From JAIBCC01 sp963763855 (GTDB taxonomy: Bacteria; Acidobacteriota; Blastocatellia; Pyrinomonadales; Pyrinomonadaceae), in NCBI GenBank assembly GCA_963763855.1, contig CAVXPU010000006.1:62001-126000 (forward strand): a stretch of DNA of 64,000 bases. Direction: 5' to 3'. Below the pieces are notes generated by a model. The model saw nothing but the letters and a program-made list of their open reading frames with translations, had not been told where the DNA came from and did not search any database. Within the stretch, counting starts at the first letter, position 1. Every line of letters starts with the position of its first letter. The translations under genes were made by a program, and so were the position numbers. This document shows, piece by piece, positions 1 through 8,436 of this stretch.

Positions 1-1018
1 GAATGAGTTTTGGTAAAAGATCAGTTAGATCGGGAGTAAGTAATGTTTCGTGATAGTCAACCGGTAAAATATCAGCCATTTTTCGCGACCAAACCACATC
101 ATCCGGAATAATATCAAACTGTAGATCTTCCGCTGAAATTCCGGCCGTGTAAGTAGAAATCTTTTGTTTTGAATATTTTGTCATAAAGGCAACGATCGCC
201 GAAGAATCAACACCACCGCTCAAAAAGGCTCCAATCGGAACATCGGAAATCATTTCCATTTGGACGGTTTTTTCAAGGGTTTCAAAAACATTTTCACGCC
301 AAAAATCCTCGGATTTGTCGTTTTCTTCCCGCGAAAAATCTAAGTCCCAATATTCCTTGATATCTATTTCGCCGTTTTTCCAAACCAAAAAATGTGCCGG
401 TGGAAGTTGAAAAATATTCCTGAAAAGGGTTTTATCGTGAACCGTCCAAAGAAAAGTTAAAAATTGATGCAAACCTTCATGATCAAGTTCTGCCTTAATA
501 AGTTTTGAAGCTAAAATTGCCTTAATTTCTGAGCCAAAAACAAACGAATCTCCAACTTTTGCATAGTAAAGAGGCTTGATCCCTGCCCGATCGCGAACGA
601 TTGTCAAAGTTTTTTCGAGGTCGTCCCAAACCGCGAAAGCAAACATGCCGTTGAGTTTGTGTACACAATCTATGCCCCAAAGCTGGAAAGATCTCAATAG
701 AACTTCAGTGTCGGAATTTGTTAGAAACTGAACACCTTTACTTTCCAATTCCCGCCGAAGTTCCAAAAAGTTATAGATTTCACCGTTGAAAGTTAAAACG
801 AATCGTTTGTCGTCTGAGAAAAATGGTTGATGTCCGGCAGAAGTCGTATCAATTATTGAAAGTCGGCGATGTCCGAAGCAAGCTTTAAGCTGTTCATTTC
901 CAAAGCTTTGAGAGACAAAAATCCCTTCGTCGTCAAATCCGCGATGTTCGATAGCTTTGAGCATCTGCGATATATGATTTTCCGGGTTTTGGTTAAGTAA
1001 TCCTGCAATTCCGCACAT
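1..1018 (-). CDS. asnB: Asparagine synthetase (glutamine-hydrolysing), N-terminal part, runs off the window
   Basis: Amidates aspartate to asparagine using glutamine and ATP. Reading the minus strand from the ATG at 1016-1018 gives MCGIAG, so the catalytic Cys2 of the class II glutamine amidotransferase domain is exposed after Met removal. Further on come the NGEIYN motif typical of the amidotransferase domain and the LSGGVDSSAI ATP-pyrophosphatase loop of the synthetase domain. About 339 residues are visible with no stop; family members are usually near 600, so the C-terminal half lies beyond position 1. AsnB-type genes often sit in surface-polysaccharide clusters, where they may amidate sugar acids. 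The adjoining glycosyltransferases fit that, but plain asparagine synthesis cannot be excluded. Confidence 0.93.
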   Translation of the reverse strand, partial: MCGIAGLLNQNPENHISQMLKAIEHRGFDDEGIFVSQSFGNEQLKACFGHRRLSIIDTTSAGHQPFFSDDKRFVLTFNGEIYNFLELRRELESKGVQFLTNSDTEVLLRSFQLWGIDCVHKLNGMFAFAVWDDLEKTLTIVRDRAGIKPLYYAKVGDSFVFGSEIKAILASKLIKAELDHEGLHQFLTFLWTVHDKTLFRNIFQLPPAHFLVWKNGEIDIKEYWDLDFSREENDKSEDFWRENVFETLEKTVQMEMISDVPIGAFLSGGVDSSAIVAFMTKYSKQKISTYTAGISAEDLQFDIIPDDVVWSRKMADILPVDYHETLLTPDLTDLLPKLI

Positions 1019-1019
1019 T

Positions 1020-2099
1020 TTATGATTTTAAGATCTTTTCGTAGATTTCTATAAATTCCAAGGCAATCTTTTCCGGCAAAAGCGATCTTCCCAATTCAAC
1101 ATTATTTCTGCTGATCGAGGCAGTAACATCTTTGTTTTCAATCAGATAAATTAGTTTTTCAGCGATATTCTCAGGAGACTGAGTACAAAACAAACAGTTT
1201 TTGCCTTCCAATAAATGATCCGCCGCCGCACGTGTTTTTGTGGACACAATTGGTATTCCAGCCGCAACAGCCTTAAATAATACCATCGGAAAACCCTCAG
1301 GATGACGAGTTGGAAAGATAAAAATATCTGAAGTTTGTAAATACTTACTAACTTGAATCTCATCGACATAACCTGTAAATTTTACATATGTTTGCAGACC
1401 CAGCCTGTTAACCTCTTGCTCTGCAATCCGACGAATTTCGCCGTCACCAACACACGTCAAAACAAATTTGATACCTTTTTCACGCAAAAAAGCACATGCT
1501 TGAATCGATTCCAACAATCCCTTGGTAGAAACAAAGCGGGAGACGAATAGCAGCCTGGAAATATCATTTGAATTGTTGCCGAAAATAGAAGAATCCCTGC
1601 TAATCGAAATCGCATTCTTAACCAGAAAAAGCTTTGTTGCATCAAACCCGAGTTTCATGAAATTGCCGCGTTCCTCGCGGGATAAGACACCAAAGCCATC
1701 AACTTTGCTGGCTAAATATCTAATCAAATACTTAGTCAAAAGATTTGATTGGCTGAAATTCTCAGCTTCAGAACCATGTAGTTTGAAAAAGATTTTCGCT
1801 TTTGGTTGCAGGAGAAAAAGTGTAAATGAATCACGCAATATGGTCTTTAGATCGAACGCCGTGTTGAAATGAATAATATCAAAGTCCTGTTTTCTCAATA
1901 GCTTGCGAAAACGAAAAGCAGTGGAAATTACGCGTTGAATTCGTTGAAAAAACGGAGTCGGTTTGTCTTTATCGCCATAGACGTAAATTTCTTCGGTTAC
2001 ATCAATGCCAAGATCCCGCAAAGCCTCGACAAAATAAGGTTCGCAAGCTATTGGTCCGCCCCATGAATCGGGACTTGGCATGCCGACTAGTATTTTCAT
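1020..2099 (-). CDS. Glycosyltransferase family 4 (GT-B fold)
   Basis: Cytoplasmic glycosyltransferase of 359 residues, probably adding a sugar during surface-polysaccharide assembly. It has the two-Rossmann GT-B layout: an N-terminal acceptor half beginning MKILVGMPSPDSWGGP and a C-terminal nucleotide-sugar half with LLFVSRF and a GDGE loop. The usual GT4 EX7E motif reads HPEGFPMVLFKAVAAG, so the second glutamate is lysine, which is unusual. The ATG at 2097-2099 overlaps the stop of the next upstream gene by one base, so the two are translationally coupled. Only two bases separate this gene from asnB downstream. Donor and acceptor cannot be read from sequence. Confidence 0.9.
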   Translation of the reverse strand: MKILVGMPSPDSWGGPIACEPYFVEALRDLGIDVTEEIYVYGDKDKPTPFFQRIQRVISTAFRFRKLLRKQDFDIIHFNTAFDLKTILRDSFTLFLLQPKAKIFFKLHGSEAENFSQSNLLTKYLIRYLASKVDGFGVLSREERGNFMKLGFDATKLFLVKNAISISRDSSIFGNNSNDISRLLFVSRFVSTKGLLESIQACAFLREKGIKFVLTCVGDGEIRRIAEQEVNRLGLQTYVKFTGYVDEIQVSKYLQTSDIFIFPTRHPEGFPMVLFKAVAAGIPIVSTKTRAAADHLLEGKNCLFCTQSPENIAEKLIYLIENKDVTASISRNNVELGRSLLPEKIALEFIEIYEKILKS

Positions 2100-3202
2100 T
2101 AAACTATTGACTGATAAAGAGTTTTAAGTTTTTCTATATGTGCTCCGATCGTGTAATTCTCATTTGCAAAAATCTTTGCTTTATTCGCCAATTCTACGCG
2201 AAGTTGTTTATTTTTAGCTAATTGAATCACTTTTTCCGACAAATCATCAGTGTTTTGAGTCTCAAAAACTCCGGCTATCTGACCATTATTAGAAATTTCG
2301 AGCAGTGGTTTTATATCAGATAAAATGCACGGAACATTTGATAACATTGCTTCCAAAACCGCGATCGGGAAACCTTCGTGTAAAGATGACAAAACGAAAA
2401 TATCGAGCGAATTTAAGATTTTTGGAATATCCGAACGAATGCCCGCGAAAATTACACGATTCGAAATATTATTTTCGGCACAAATTCGCTGACATTCGGC
2501 AAAGTATTTTTCGGCTCCTGATTCAGTTTTGCCAACAAAGATAGAATAGGAATTGGGAATTTCGGCAAATATTTTCGGTAACGCTTGGCAAATAGTTAAT
2601 TGATCTTTTCGTGGTGCATTATAAAAATTTCCGATCATTCCAAAAAGTAAAGAATCTTCCGTCAAACCCAATTCCCGGCGGATATTGTCGTCATCAAAAA
2701 CAAGCCTTTTTGCATCAACTCCATTGTTTATAATTTTCGTATTTGTTGGAAAATTTAGCTTTACATCATTTTTATACCAATCAAGGAGAGATTGGCTGCA
2801 GACAATGTTTTGATGAACGCGGGGCAATAAAAAACGCAATGCAAATAGATTTTTCTTATCAGGAATAAAGCCGTGATGGGAAAAAACAACCTTCGCTTTC
2901 GTGCCTTTCGTAGCAAAATATGCGTGAATCGCTTCGACCGGTTGGTGAGCGTGAATTACGTCAATTTCCTGAGACTTTATTAGATTTCGCAATGAAATAA
3001 CTAGCTTAAAATCAATCGGATAGCGGCGATTCAGACGAATAAATTCTACACCGCTTTTGCTAAAATCATCTTCTAATGTTCCGTCACCTGTCGCTACAAA
3101 AAGCAATTCCAAACCATTCGCTTTAGCGTTTTTGCACACGTCCAGAGCTAAGATTTCAGTTCCGCCGCGATTGAGTGAATCTAGCAGATAAACAACTTTC
3201 AT
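2099..3202 (-). CDS. Glycosyltransferase family 4
   Basis: GT4-type enzyme of 367 residues, starting MKVVYLLDSLNRGGTE, the glycine-rich opening typical of GT4 acceptor domains. The C-terminal half has the intact motif HEGFPIAVLEAML (EX7E). I chose the ATG at 3200-3202. The frame stays open to a TTG at 3220, but that would add only six residues and eat into the already short gap to the divergent gene at 3241. Its stop overlaps the next GT4 start by one base. The 38-bp gap upstream must hold divergent promoters for the two glycosyltransferase operons, or one side is transcribed from further away. Confidence 0.9.
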   Translation of the reverse strand: MKVVYLLDSLNRGGTEILALDVCKNAKANGLELLFVATGDGTLEDDFSKSGVEFIRLNRRYPIDFKLVISLRNLIKSQEIDVIHAHQPVEAIHAYFATKGTKAKVVFSHHGFIPDKKNLFALRFLLPRVHQNIVCSQSLLDWYKNDVKLNFPTNTKIINNGVDAKRLVFDDDNIRRELGLTEDSLLFGMIGNFYNAPRKDQLTICQALPKIFAEIPNSYSIFVGKTESGAEKYFAECQRICAENNISNRVIFAGIRSDIPKILNSLDIFVLSSLHEGFPIAVLEAMLSNVPCILSDIKPLLEISNNGQIAGVFETQNTDDLSEKVIQLAKNKQLRVELANKAKIFANENYTIGAHIEKLKTLYQSIV

Positions 3203-3240
3203 AAATGACTGAAAAAACAAAAAATAGTAGAATTTAGCGA

Positions 3241-4203
3241 ATGAATTCGACTGAAGTATTTACATTTGTACCGTCTTACAATCACTCCGCGTTTGTCGAA
3301 TTCTGCCTTAAATCTATCATCAAACAGACTTTACAGCCAAAGAAGTTGTTGGTTATTGACGACGGATCTACGGACAATTCGTCGAAGATTATTGAACGGA
3401 TTTTGAAAGATTGTCCATTTGAATCTGAACTGATTGTCAGAGAAAATCGCGGACTTTGTAACACGCTAAACGAGGGTTTTTCGCATTGCAATGCTGAATA
3501 TTTTGCTTATTTAGGCTCCGATGATATTTGGCTTCCCCAATTTCTGGAAAATCGTGCAAAACTTCTAAATGAAAGAAAAACTGCGGTTTTGGCATACGGA
3601 CACGCGTATTTTGTCAACGAAAAAAATGAAATTTTCGATAATACTGCGGATTACAAAGAGGCATGGGCAAATTATCCGGATGGCGACGCTCGCTCAATGC
3701 TTTTGCAGGGAATTGCACCGATAAGCTCGTCGATTTTTTATCGCAGTAGTGCGTTGCAAAAAGTTAGTTGGAATGAAGATTCGAGACTGGAAGATTACGA
3801 AATGTATCTTAAACTTTCAGCTCTAGGCGAATTTGCTTTTGATCCGAAAATTCTTTCCATTTGGCGGCATCACGTTAATAATACTAGCAAAGATAAACTA
3901 TTGATGTTAAAAGAGGTTATCGCCGCACAAGAGCGTAATTTTGATTTGTTAAAAATTACACGAAATGATTTGCAAGTGATTCAGCGGCAAACGAAATTTC
4001 GGTATGCACGCGAATTCTTGCAGGAAGGCGAAAAGAAGACAGCTTGGGAATTGGCTAACGAAAATTGGACTGGAGCGAATTCGAAAGGTGAAATAATTAA
4101 ATTTTTAGTCAGAATGGGCGTTCCGATGTTTGTGATTGATGCGAAAAGATACTTGAACAAAGAGCGAAAATTGTCTCAATATCAAAATATTTTGCCGAAT
4201 TAA
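3241..4203 (+). CDS. Glycosyltransferase family 2
   Basis: A 320-residue GT-A fold enzyme. The N-terminus TFVPSYNHSAFVEFCLKSI is a classic GT2 opening, followed by the VIDDGSTDNS nucleotide-binding segment and a GSDD metal site near residue 99. A C-terminal helical part after about residue 220 has no recognisable motif. No membrane segment is visible, so it is probably a peripheral cytoplasmic enzyme. It is followed after 12 bp by a second GT2 gene, and the pair form an operon divergent from the two GT4 genes and asnB. Substrate unknown. Confidence 0.9.
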   Translation: MNSTEVFTFVPSYNHSAFVEFCLKSIIKQTLQPKKLLVIDDGSTDNSSKIIERILKDCPFESELIVRENRGLCNTLNEGFSHCNAEYFAYLGSDDIWLPQFLENRAKLLNERKTAVLAYGHAYFVNEKNEIFDNTADYKEAWANYPDGDARSMLLQGIAPISSSIFYRSSALQKVSWNEDSRLEDYEMYLKLSALGEFAFDPKILSIWRHHVNNTSKDKLLMLKEVIAAQERNFDLLKITRNDLQVIQRQTKFRYAREFLQEGEKKTAWELANENWTGANSKGEIIKFLVRMGVPMFVIDAKRYLNKERKLSQYQNILPN

Positions 4204-4215
4204 ATTTGAGTTTTG

Positions 4216-5868
4216 ATGAAGAAAATTACAAAGAAAATTCAAAGAAGTTTAGAGGTTTTTGGCGAAAAAGGTTTTTTAGGGTTTAGAGATAAATTAAGGG
4301 AAAGATTGCTAAATAAAAAAGAAGCTCAAAAGTATCAAAAATGGATTGAAAATCACGATCAGATTACTCAACCGGATAGGCAAAAAATCCAAACAGAAAT
4401 AGATCAATTTTCTCACAAACCATTGATTTCGATAATACTTCCCGTCTTTAATGTAGAAGAAAAATGGCTTCGTTTGTGTCTGGATTCGGTTCTCAATCAG
4501 CTATATCAAAATTGGGGATTATGCATTGCCGATGATAAGAGTTCACTTCCTCATATTCGAAAAATTCTAGACGAATATTCCCGCAGAGATGAGCGAATTA
4601 AAGTTATTTACCGGTCTGAAAACGGACATATTTCGGCAGCTTCGAATTCCGCTTTGGATATGGCAAGCGGTGAATATTGTGCCTTGCTTGATAATGATGA
4701 TGAGCTCTCGGAAAAGGCACTTTTTTACGTTGGTAAAGAAATAAATGCTTTTCCGGATGCAGCTTTGATTTACAGCGATGAGGATATGATCGATGAATTC
4801 GGAATTCGGTATTCTCCGAATTTTAAACCAGATTGGAATTTGCAACTCTTCTATTCATTTAATTTAATAAATCATTTGGGCGTTTACCGAACGGATATTT
4901 TACGCGAGCTTGAAGGCTTTAGAATCGGTTTTGAGGGAAGTCAGGATTACGATTTAGCATTGCGATTTATCGAAAAAATTGATGAAAATCAAATCCGGCA
5001 TATTCCTCAAATTCTTTATCATTGGCGGGCGATTTCCGGTTCCCTTGCCAAAGATTCGGACGAAAAACTTTACGCACACGGGCGTGCGAGGAAAGCTCTT
5101 GCAGAACATTTCGAGCGGATTGGTGAAAAGGTGAATATATCGCGTGGATATGCACAATTTCATCGTGTAAGTTTTGAAGTTCCGAAAAACGTTTCGGCAA
5201 CCGTAATTTCTTCTGAAAACATCACAACAAATATTGAAAATACGGAACTCATGCGAATTGATAGTGTTTCCGCAAGTTCTTTTAATTCAGCTGTTAAAGG
5301 AAGCAAAGGCGATGTCTTAATCTTTCTGGATAGAGGAATTAAGCCAATTTCTGGAGATTGGATTCAAGAAATTCTCGGGCAGATCTTCCGAAAAAATGTT
5401 GGAGCAGTTGGGGCAAAAATACTTTATCAAAATGGAAACATCCAGCAATGCGGAATTATTGGCGGGATAAACAAAAGTTTCGGATTTGCCTTTAGTAATT
5501 TGAATGAAGAAACTCAAAGTGGTCTGTTTCGCTCGCAAGTACTTGGTAGTTTTTCTGCAGTTTCAGGAGTTTTAGCCGTCAGACGAGAATTATTTGAAAG
5601 ACTAAACGGCTTCGATTCAGAAAATTTCAATAAAGCCTTATTTGATTTGGATTTCTGTTTGAGGATTGGCGAAATAGGTTTGCAAACAGTTTTTACACCT
5701 TACGCAAGATTTGAATCAAAAGTAACTAGCACAATTGAATCAGCTTTACTAAAAAAGGATTCTGATGAATTTAAGTTGTTTCCTGAAAAATGGAAGGGTT
5801 TTATTGAAAAAGATAAATTTTATAATCCAAATCTTTCTACGGAATCGGCAGATTTCTCGGTCAAATAA
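4216..5868 (+). CDS. Large glycosyltransferase family 2 protein, two GT-A-like modules
   Basis: 550 residues from the ATG at 4216; a TTG lies just before it. A basic N-terminal helix region of about 70 residues precedes a GT2 domain beginning ISIILPVFNVEE, with an LLDNDDELS metal-binding site and an ALIYSDEDMID segment. From about residue 360 a second, diverged GT-A-like region follows (VLIFLDRGIKPISGDW, then ILYQNGNIQQCG). This layout is common in O-antigen and rhamnan synthesis enzymes. It follows the smaller GT2 gene by 12 bp. The second domain lacks a clear DxD, so it may be structural or inactive; that is inference. Confidence 0.85.
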   Translation: MKKITKKIQRSLEVFGEKGFLGFRDKLRERLLNKKEAQKYQKWIENHDQITQPDRQKIQTEIDQFSHKPLISIILPVFNVEEKWLRLCLDSVLNQLYQNWGLCIADDKSSLPHIRKILDEYSRRDERIKVIYRSENGHISAASNSALDMASGEYCALLDNDDELSEKALFYVGKEINAFPDAALIYSDEDMIDEFGIRYSPNFKPDWNLQLFYSFNLINHLGVYRTDILRELEGFRIGFEGSQDYDLALRFIEKIDENQIRHIPQILYHWRAISGSLAKDSDEKLYAHGRARKALAEHFERIGEKVNISRGYAQFHRVSFEVPKNVSATVISSENITTNIENTELMRIDSVSASSFNSAVKGSKGDVLIFLDRGIKPISGDWIQEILGQIFRKNVGAVGAKILYQNGNIQQCGIIGGINKSFGFAFSNLNEETQSGLFRSQVLGSFSAVSGVLAVRRELFERLNGFDSENFNKALFDLDFCLRIGEIGLQTVFTPYARFESKVTSTIESALLKKDSDEFKLFPEKWKGFIEKDKFYNPNLSTESADFSVK

Positions 5869-5871
5869 TTC

Positions 5872-6573
5872 CTAAACCTTAAATAAATAGACGATTTCTG
5901 CACGCCGTGTGGCATCATCGAGAAAGGTTTCGATGTCTTGAGCAATTTTATCTTCGGTTAATATCTTATTAATCTGCAATTTAATTTCATCAAATTCCGG
6001 AAGCAAAGAGCCGGGACTCTTGCGTCGAAAATCAGGGGTAAAAACCTCTCGAAAATACTTTTTTTCGTCTTCAAGAGTCACGATCACAAAAGAACGAAAG
6101 CGAAATTCGATGTATTTTTCAATCGCAACTCTTTGCTTCATCATTCGCTGAAAATTATCGTCATCCTTCGAATTAAACCCGACTGTTCGCAATCGATCTT
6201 CAAATTCAGCAGCCGAACGAAAAGTATCTAAAATCCTTTTAATTTCTTTAGCAATTTCATCTTTATTCGGCTCAGCAGAAGGCAATCTCTGGGCTTCAAG
6301 GGCGAAAATTCTGAGATTAACAAGCGTCTGCAAGGCACGATTTAAGTCTTCGGAAGTTGGCGGATTTAGTGGTGTTTCCGGTTCCAAAGCGAGCTGCCAG
6401 AGTAAATCCGAATATGTAATCAATTCAGGATCGGAAGCTCCATCACTCACTGTTGCAATCGTTTTATCAACGATTTCTTGCGAGTAAATCGACTGGACGC
6501 AAAGGCATAGAGCGAGCGTGAAAAACGCACCTAGAAAACCAATTTTTAATGAATGGCGAAGACTTCTATGCAT
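5872..6573 (-). CDS. Secreted SurA-like chaperone domain protein without a PPIase domain
   Basis: 233 residues. A basic start and hydrophobic stretch (about residues 10-30) ending in a likely cleavage site near SIYSQ suggest export to the periplasm. The mature part begins VDKTIATV with an ITYSDLLWQLAL segment and then a helical region with LVNLRIFALEAQ, which follows the pattern of the N-terminal chaperone domain of SurA and related peptidyl-prolyl isomerases. There is no parvulin domain. It may escort outer-membrane proteins, but this rests only on the domain resemblance. It is convergent with the GT2 operon, with three bases between stops. Confidence 0.6.
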   Translation of the reverse strand: MHRSLRHSLKIGFLGAFFTLALCLCVQSIYSQEIVDKTIATVSDGASDPELITYSDLLWQLALEPETPLNPPTSEDLNRALQTLVNLRIFALEAQRLPSAEPNKDEIAKEIKRILDTFRSAAEFEDRLRTVGFNSKDDDNFQRMMKQRVAIEKYIEFRFRSFVIVTLEDEKKYFREVFTPDFRRKSPGSLLPEFDEIKLQINKILTEDKIAQDIETFLDDATRRAEIVYLFKV

Positions 6574-6650
6574 AAACTACAGTTCGATTTTTGTTCAAAA
6601 ATTTAATCTCGTCAAATGGTCGCAGATAGTTAAAAAATATGGCGTAAATC

Positions 6651-6679
6651 TTGACATAGTGTTCAAAATGTTTTTTAAT
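6651..6679 (+). promoter_or_regulatory. Candidate sigma-70 promoter for the histidine kinase operon
   Basis: TTGACA at 6651-6656, a 17-base spacer, then TTTAAT at 6674-6679: a perfect -35 and a 4/6 -10 hexamer. It lies about 110 bp upstream of the kinase ATG. Between them is an inverted repeat, GACAAA (6736-6741) and TTTGTC, 13 nt apart, that could be an operator. There is no experimental support. Confidence 0.45.
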
Positions 6680-6787
6680 AATAAAGGAAGTTTAACACTT
6701 CTGATATTATCTTCTTGAGCAGCTAACCTCTCAGATGACAAATTTGAATTTAAAGTTTGTCTAAAATCAATAAAACAAAAAACTTAA

Positions 6788-8419
6788 ATGGACTTAGCAA
6801 AAAGCACAAAAGTGTTTTCTCCACAATTAAAAAAGCCAAGCAATTCCTCTGAACTAAGATTTATCAAGGAACTCGGGCGAAGTTTGCTTGTCACAGTACA
6901 TCCGAAAAAAGTTGCTTTGAGAGTCGTTGAAGCGATTCAAAAAGAGGTTGGAGCGGAAGTTTGTGCGTTTGTTGTGGAACTGGATCAAATTGGATTTGTC
7001 TCATCGGCGGTTGATTCAACAGGAAATCCGGACGACAAATTGATACAAAAGCGAAAGTTCAAGAAATGGAATAATCTATTGCCTCCACAGGTTTCTGTTT
7101 GGATTGAAGACGAAAAAAATCTTTTGTTGAGCGGAAAACACGAGGTCGAATATGTATCGCCTTTGCATATTGACGATAAAGTTTGCGGAGCAATTGTCGT
7201 TGGTTTTTCAAAAAAACAGGTTTGCAAAGAATCCACCAAGAATTTAATTGATGCGGTGGCTCAAATGGCGGCGATGAGCATCAGTCTTTCGGCTCACTAT
7301 GAGGCTGCGATGGATGCTTCGATCAATACTGCCAAGGAAGAGCATCGAAAATTTACCGAAACTGTTTTAGACGCCTTGCCCGTTTCGCTTTACGTAATCG
7401 ACCGAAATTATCGAATCGCAACCTGGAATCGTCACAGGGAAAGCGGACAACAAGGACTTTCGAGAGATTCGGTAATTGGCAGAAATATCTTTGATATTCT
7501 TACGAAACAACCAAAAAAACAGCTTTTTGCGGAGTTTGAGAAAATATTTCAGACTGGGCAAATCGAGCGAGTCGAACAGCGGACAACGGATGAAAACGGC
7601 TCGATCAAGCATTGGTTAGTCAGTAAAATTCCGATGCGGGATCGCTACACGGGTGAAATTACCCACGTAATTACGATTGGCGAAGACGTTACGATGCGGG
7701 TAGAAGCGATGCAAGCGGTTGGCAAAGCGGAAAAACTTGCGGCGGTTGGAAGATTGGCGGCAGGCGTAGTTCACGAGATAAATAATCCCTTAGCGACCAT
7801 TTCAGCTTGTGCCGAAGCTTTGGAAACAAGGGTTGCGGAAGGAATATTCAATGCATCACCCGATGTAGGAGATTTGGGCGAATATCTTGGTTTGATTCGT
7901 AATGAAGCCTTTCGCTGCAAATCTATCACCAATGGTTTGTTAGATTTTAGTCGCGTCAGAGCCGGAAATCGTATTCCGCTTGATCTAGGCGAAGTGGTTC
8001 GTTCTTCGGCAAATTTAGTTATTCATCAGGATCGCGGCGAAAAAATTGAGATAAAGATAATCGAAGAACCAAATTTACCGCTTGTTAATGCTGATGAAGG
8101 GCAGATCCAGCAAGCAATCATCGCACTCGCGACCAATGCGATTGATGCGATGCCCGATGGCGGAACTCTGACATTTCGCAGCTTTGCGGAAAAAGGAAAA
8201 GTTGTTTTGAAAATCGAGGATACCGGAAACGGTATTCCGGCAGAAAATTTATCAAAAATCTTCGAACCATTCTTTACGACCAAACAAGTTGGAAAAGGTA
8301 CAGGACTTGGTTTAGCAGTTTGCTACGGCATTATTACAGAACACGGCGGCAGACTTTCAGTTAGCTCAAATAAAAATTTAGGCACAATCTTTACTATCGC
8401 ACTTCCTTCGCATAAATAA
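6788..8419 (+). CDS. Soluble sensor histidine kinase, GAF-PAS-HisKA-HATPase (NtrB type)
   Basis: 543 residues with no membrane segment, so a cytoplasmic sensor. Residues about 25-170 look like a GAF domain. Residues about 190-300 are a PAS domain (VLDALPVSLYVIDRNYRI). The H box GVVHEINNPLATI carries phospho-accepting His329. The ATPase domain has the N box (ATNAIDAMPDGG), G1 (DTGNGIP), an F box (FEPFFTTK) and G2 (GTGLGLA). It sits 17 bp upstream of a sigma-54 response regulator, which is almost surely its partner. The signal is unknown; the GAF domain could bind a small ligand or sense redox. The pair resembles NtrB/NtrC and AtoS/AtoC systems. Confidence 0.93.
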   Translation: MDLAKSTKVFSPQLKKPSNSSELRFIKELGRSLLVTVHPKKVALRVVEAIQKEVGAEVCAFVVELDQIGFVSSAVDSTGNPDDKLIQKRKFKKWNNLLPPQVSVWIEDEKNLLLSGKHEVEYVSPLHIDDKVCGAIVVGFSKKQVCKESTKNLIDAVAQMAAMSISLSAHYEAAMDASINTAKEEHRKFTETVLDALPVSLYVIDRNYRIATWNRHRESGQQGLSRDSVIGRNIFDILTKQPKKQLFAEFEKIFQTGQIERVEQRTTDENGSIKHWLVSKIPMRDRYTGEITHVITIGEDVTMRVEAMQAVGKAEKLAAVGRLAAGVVHEINNPLATISACAEALETRVAEGIFNASPDVGDLGEYLGLIRNEAFRCKSITNGLLDFSRVRAGNRIPLDLGEVVRSSANLVIHQDRGEKIEIKIIEEPNLPLVNADEGQIQQAIIALATNAIDAMPDGGTLTFRSFAEKGKVVLKIEDTGNGIPAENLSKIFEPFFTTKQVGKGTGLGLAVCYGIITEHGGRLSVSSNKNLGTIFTIALPSHK

Positions 8420-8436
8420 TTTCAGGAAACCTTTTT

